Below are positions 6,335 through 6,405 of a DNA stretch of 6,405 nucleotides, piece by piece. A program made the position numbers and the translations under genes. The notes beneath the pieces were generated by a model, which worked only from the letters and a program-made list of their open reading frames with translations, did no database searches and was not told the DNA's origin. The stretch comes from Flavobacteriales bacterium. Its GTDB lineage: Bacteria > Bacteroidota > Bacteroidia > Flavobacteriales > BACL11. Within the stretch, counting starts at the first letter, position 1. Each line of letters begins with the position of its first letter. The DNA is taken from positions 1-6,405 of the forward strand of contig JABJNS010000155.1 of NCBI GenBank assembly GCA_018664745.1. The letters run 5' to 3'.

Positions 6335-6405
6335 CTTCTACTTCTTCTAGTTTTAAAAAAGTTGATTAGTGGTTTTACATAATCTGTTCCTGTGGTGATG
6401 TCAAT
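6331..6405 (-). CDS. DUF58 family protein, C-terminal fragment
   Basis: The frame entering from the right edge gives 24 codons and a TGA stop. The visible end contains T-D-Y-V-K-P-L-I-N-F-F-K followed by a basic R-R-S-R-R tail. The D-Y-V-x-P-L-x-x-F-F-K ending is characteristic of DUF58 proteins, which in Bat operons lie between moxR and the VWA genes. The stop overlaps the next start by 4 bp, consistent with the same transcript. DUF58 proteins are VWA-like and are thought to work with the MoxR ATPase, probably in the cytoplasm. Only the tail is visible, so domain integrity cannot be judged. Confidence 0.82.
   Translation of the reverse strand: MDITTGTDYVKPLINFFKTRRSRR

Noticed and set aside
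1..6405. CRISPR arrays, tRNA or rRNA genes, insertion sequences, attachment sites
   Set aside because: The window is covered by contiguous coding sequence except for 79 bp, and I saw no regular spaced repeats, cloverleaf-like sequence, transposase motifs or terminal inverted repeats.

Overview
The window looks like a chromosomal segment from a low-GC member of the Bacteroidota, probably a flavobacterium-like lineage. The reasons are the AT-rich coding sequence, signal peptides that end in A-Q or S-Q, the absence of Shine-Dalgarno-like sequence before the starts, one TAnnTTTG-type -7 promoter element, and the gene set itself. Everything that can be supported as a gene reads on the minus strand, so gene order below is given from high to low coordinates.

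Positions 6405 to 257 hold most of a Bat (Bacteroides aerotolerance) operon. The order is the last 24 codons of a DUF58-family gene, a small single-pass protein resembling a shortened BatD, batA, batB, batC, batD and batE. Junctions are extremely tight: overlaps of 4, 8, 0 and 1 bp, then a 1-bp gap, then a 4-bp overlap. Essentially every base in this 6.1-kb stretch is coding, and no internal promoter region is available between genes. The MoxR AAA+ ATPase that usually heads such operons would lie beyond position 6405 and is not seen.

Topology read from signal peptides, membrane segments and charge distribution suggests one envelope assembly. BatA and BatB would place von Willebrand A domains with intact metal-binding (MIDAS) residues in the periplasm. 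BatC would be a secreted periplasmic TPR protein with a very long charged tail. BatD and its small relative would place beta-sandwich domains in the periplasm and related helical domains in the cytoplasm. BatE would place a TPR unit and an SH3-like domain in the periplasm. The cytoplasmic tails are plausible contacts for the DUF58 protein and MoxR. The name comes from aerotolerance phenotypes in Bacteroides; the biochemical role of the family is still unsettled.

Positions 178-256 are a short intergenic gap with a good -7 promoter element. Positions 1-177 hold the first 59 codons of a separate secreted protein, too short to identify but similar in style to large cell-surface proteins of this phylum.

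I see a conserved, recognisable system rather than an undescribed one. The points most worth following are the modular relationship between the small protein and BatD, the BatC charged linker, and the uninterrupted coupling of all junctions.
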